Assembly: GCA_965225625.1 (NCBI GenBank)
Contig: CBDDBH010000016.1
Coordinates: forward strand, 1 to 64,000
Length of the DNA: 64,000 nucleotides
Direction of reading: 5' to 3'
DNA from: CBDDBH01 sp965225625
GTDB lineage: Bacteria; Pseudomonadota; Gammaproteobacteria; JADZEE01
The notes beneath the pieces were generated by a model. The model searched no databases, was not told the DNA's origin, and saw nothing but the letters and a program-made list of their open reading frames with translations. A program made the translations under genes and the position numbers. Of this stretch, positions 63,312 through 64,000 are shown piece after piece (positions within the stretch are counted from its first letter, which is position 1; every line of letters begins with the position of its first letter).

Positions 63312-64000
63312 ATGGGTGATGTTGTGGAGAGTAACAAGGCCGCTGCGGATCGTGAACTCCTGCAGTTATTGGCTGACGGCGAATTTCACTCCGGTGAATA
63401 CCTTGCTGCTCAACTTGGCATCAGCCGTGCAGCAATCTGGAAGCGCGTAAAGTCACTGGCACGATTGCAATTGCATATCGAAGCGGTCCGCGGCAAAGGC
63501 TATCGGTTACCCTATCCAATTGAATTTCTGAATCGATCCGAGATCGAGGCGCAGTTGAGTGAGTCTGCGCGTGCGTCAGTGGCGTCAATCGAAATCCTGC
63601 AGGAAACTGACTCGACCAACCGGCGCCTGGTGTCGCGCATTGGCCGGGAGGAGATCCATGGCCAGGTTTGCCTTGCCGAATTTCAATCGGGTGGCCGTGG
63701 CCGCTTGAATCGCGAATGGGTCGGTTCGTTCGGCGGCAGTGTTTACATGTCGCTGGGTTGGCGTTTCAACGTGGGCCTGGAGTCACTGGCTGCGCTTTCC
63801 TTGGGCGTTGCAATCGCGGTTGTGAACGCATTACGGGCGCTCGGGCTGACTGAGCGCGTAGGTATAAAGTGGCCCAACGACCTATTGCACGACGGCCGCA
63901 AGTTGGGCGGCATTCTTCTCGAGTTACAAAGCGAAACGGCCGGGGGCTGTCATGTTGTAGTGGGCATGGGTATTAACGTGGAACTCACGCCTGTGGTTGG
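63312..64000 (+). CDS. birA: Bifunctional biotin-protein ligase/biotin operon repressor BirA, 5' part
   Basis: Open from ATG 63312 to the window end, about 229 residues seen. The N-terminal winged helix is ELLQLLADGEFHSGEYLAAQ followed by LGISRAAIWKRVKSL and GKGYRLPYP, the BirA repressor domain. The ligase core follows: ETDSTNRRL, the biotinoyl-AMP loop SGGRGRLNREW, then GGSVYMSL, the biotin-contacting KWPNDLLHDGRKLGGILLE, and VVGMGINV. The conserved GRGRxxR loop has N instead of G. The gene attaches biotin to carboxylases and represses biotin synthesis genes. It lies 54 bases after the FHA gene. Confidence 0.93.
   Translation, partial: MGDVVESNKAAADRELLQLLADGEFHSGEYLAAQLGISRAAIWKRVKSLARLQLHIEAVRGKGYRLPYPIEFLNRSEIEAQLSESARASVASIEILQETDSTNRRLVSRIGREEIHGQVCLAEFQSGGRGRLNREWVGSFGGSVYMSLGWRFNVGLESLAALSLGVAIAVVNALRALGLTERVGIKWPNDLLHDGRKLGGILLELQSETAGGCHVVVGMGINVELTPVV

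Noticed and set aside
1..64000. CRISPR arrays, prophage or secretion-system clusters
   Set aside because: No regularly spaced repeats with unique spacers, phage structural genes or secretion ATPases were found.

Overview
The window looks like chromosomal DNA of an uncultured gammaproteobacterium. The support is the core gene set (CysB-type regulator, 4Fe-4S CysH, Rep helicase, BirA, a potFGHI-type polyamine transporter, an RDD/SpoIIM/MoxR/DUF58 membrane operon), moderately high GC, and dense overlapping operons. The species cannot be named from the sequence. No rRNA, tRNA or CRISPR array was seen. Layout: (1) 1-5.6 kb is a damaged catabolic region: a LigB-type extradiol dioxygenase and a very large HyuA-HyuB(-gamma) hydantoinase/oxoprolinase gene, both broken by single-base frameshifts, separated by an 18-C homopolymer. 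(2) 5.7-11.7 kb carries a secreted amidohydrolase, an intact IS3-family element with mapped ends, a strip of mobile-element scars, a secreted protein plus a STN/HEAT-repeat protein, and a small membrane protein. (3) 11.8-32.4 kb is an amine-catabolism island: potFGHI-like importer, an IS1182-type transposase with REP-like palindromes, an acyl-CoA dehydrogenase, a TetR regulator with a perfect 13-bp inverted-repeat operator, then aminotransferase, two paralogous FAD oxidoreductases, a GcvT-like protein, an NDP-forming acyl-CoA synthetase, a PuuA-like glutamine synthetase, a TetR-Rieske fusion protein, and a PuuB-like oxidase. (4) 32.5-40.2 kb is the RDD/SpoIIM/DUF4129/DUF4350/MoxR/DUF58 operon followed by a patatin. 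(5) 40.2-51.7 kb is mixed metabolism: LLM oxidoreductase, APH-like kinase, ThDP enzyme, DODA-type dioxygenase, glutaredoxin-like protein, a ubiquitin-like/rhodanese/E1 fusion translationally coupled to a JAMM peptidase, Gfo/Idh, RidA, aldo-keto reductase and a DehI-like protein. (6) 52-64 kb holds a YdcH-like protein, cysB and cysH facing each other across a 259-bp MITE, an FHA protein, rep, a lipoprotein aminopeptidase, a 1204-residue vWA/TM/FHA protein with a highly acidic repeat tail, and the start of birA. How the genes fit together: the island from 11.8 to 32.4 kb can be read as import of a polyamine-like amine, gamma-glutamylation, oxidation, transamination, and demethylation through Rieske and folate-dependent enzymes, with release as an acyl-CoA; the substrate is not known. 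The observations most worth following up are the TetR-Rieske single polypeptide, the fused Ub-like/rhodanese/E1 plus JAMM pair, the FHA protein with repeated D/E-x-T-x-hydrophobic motifs, and the MITE that supplies the stop codon of cysH.
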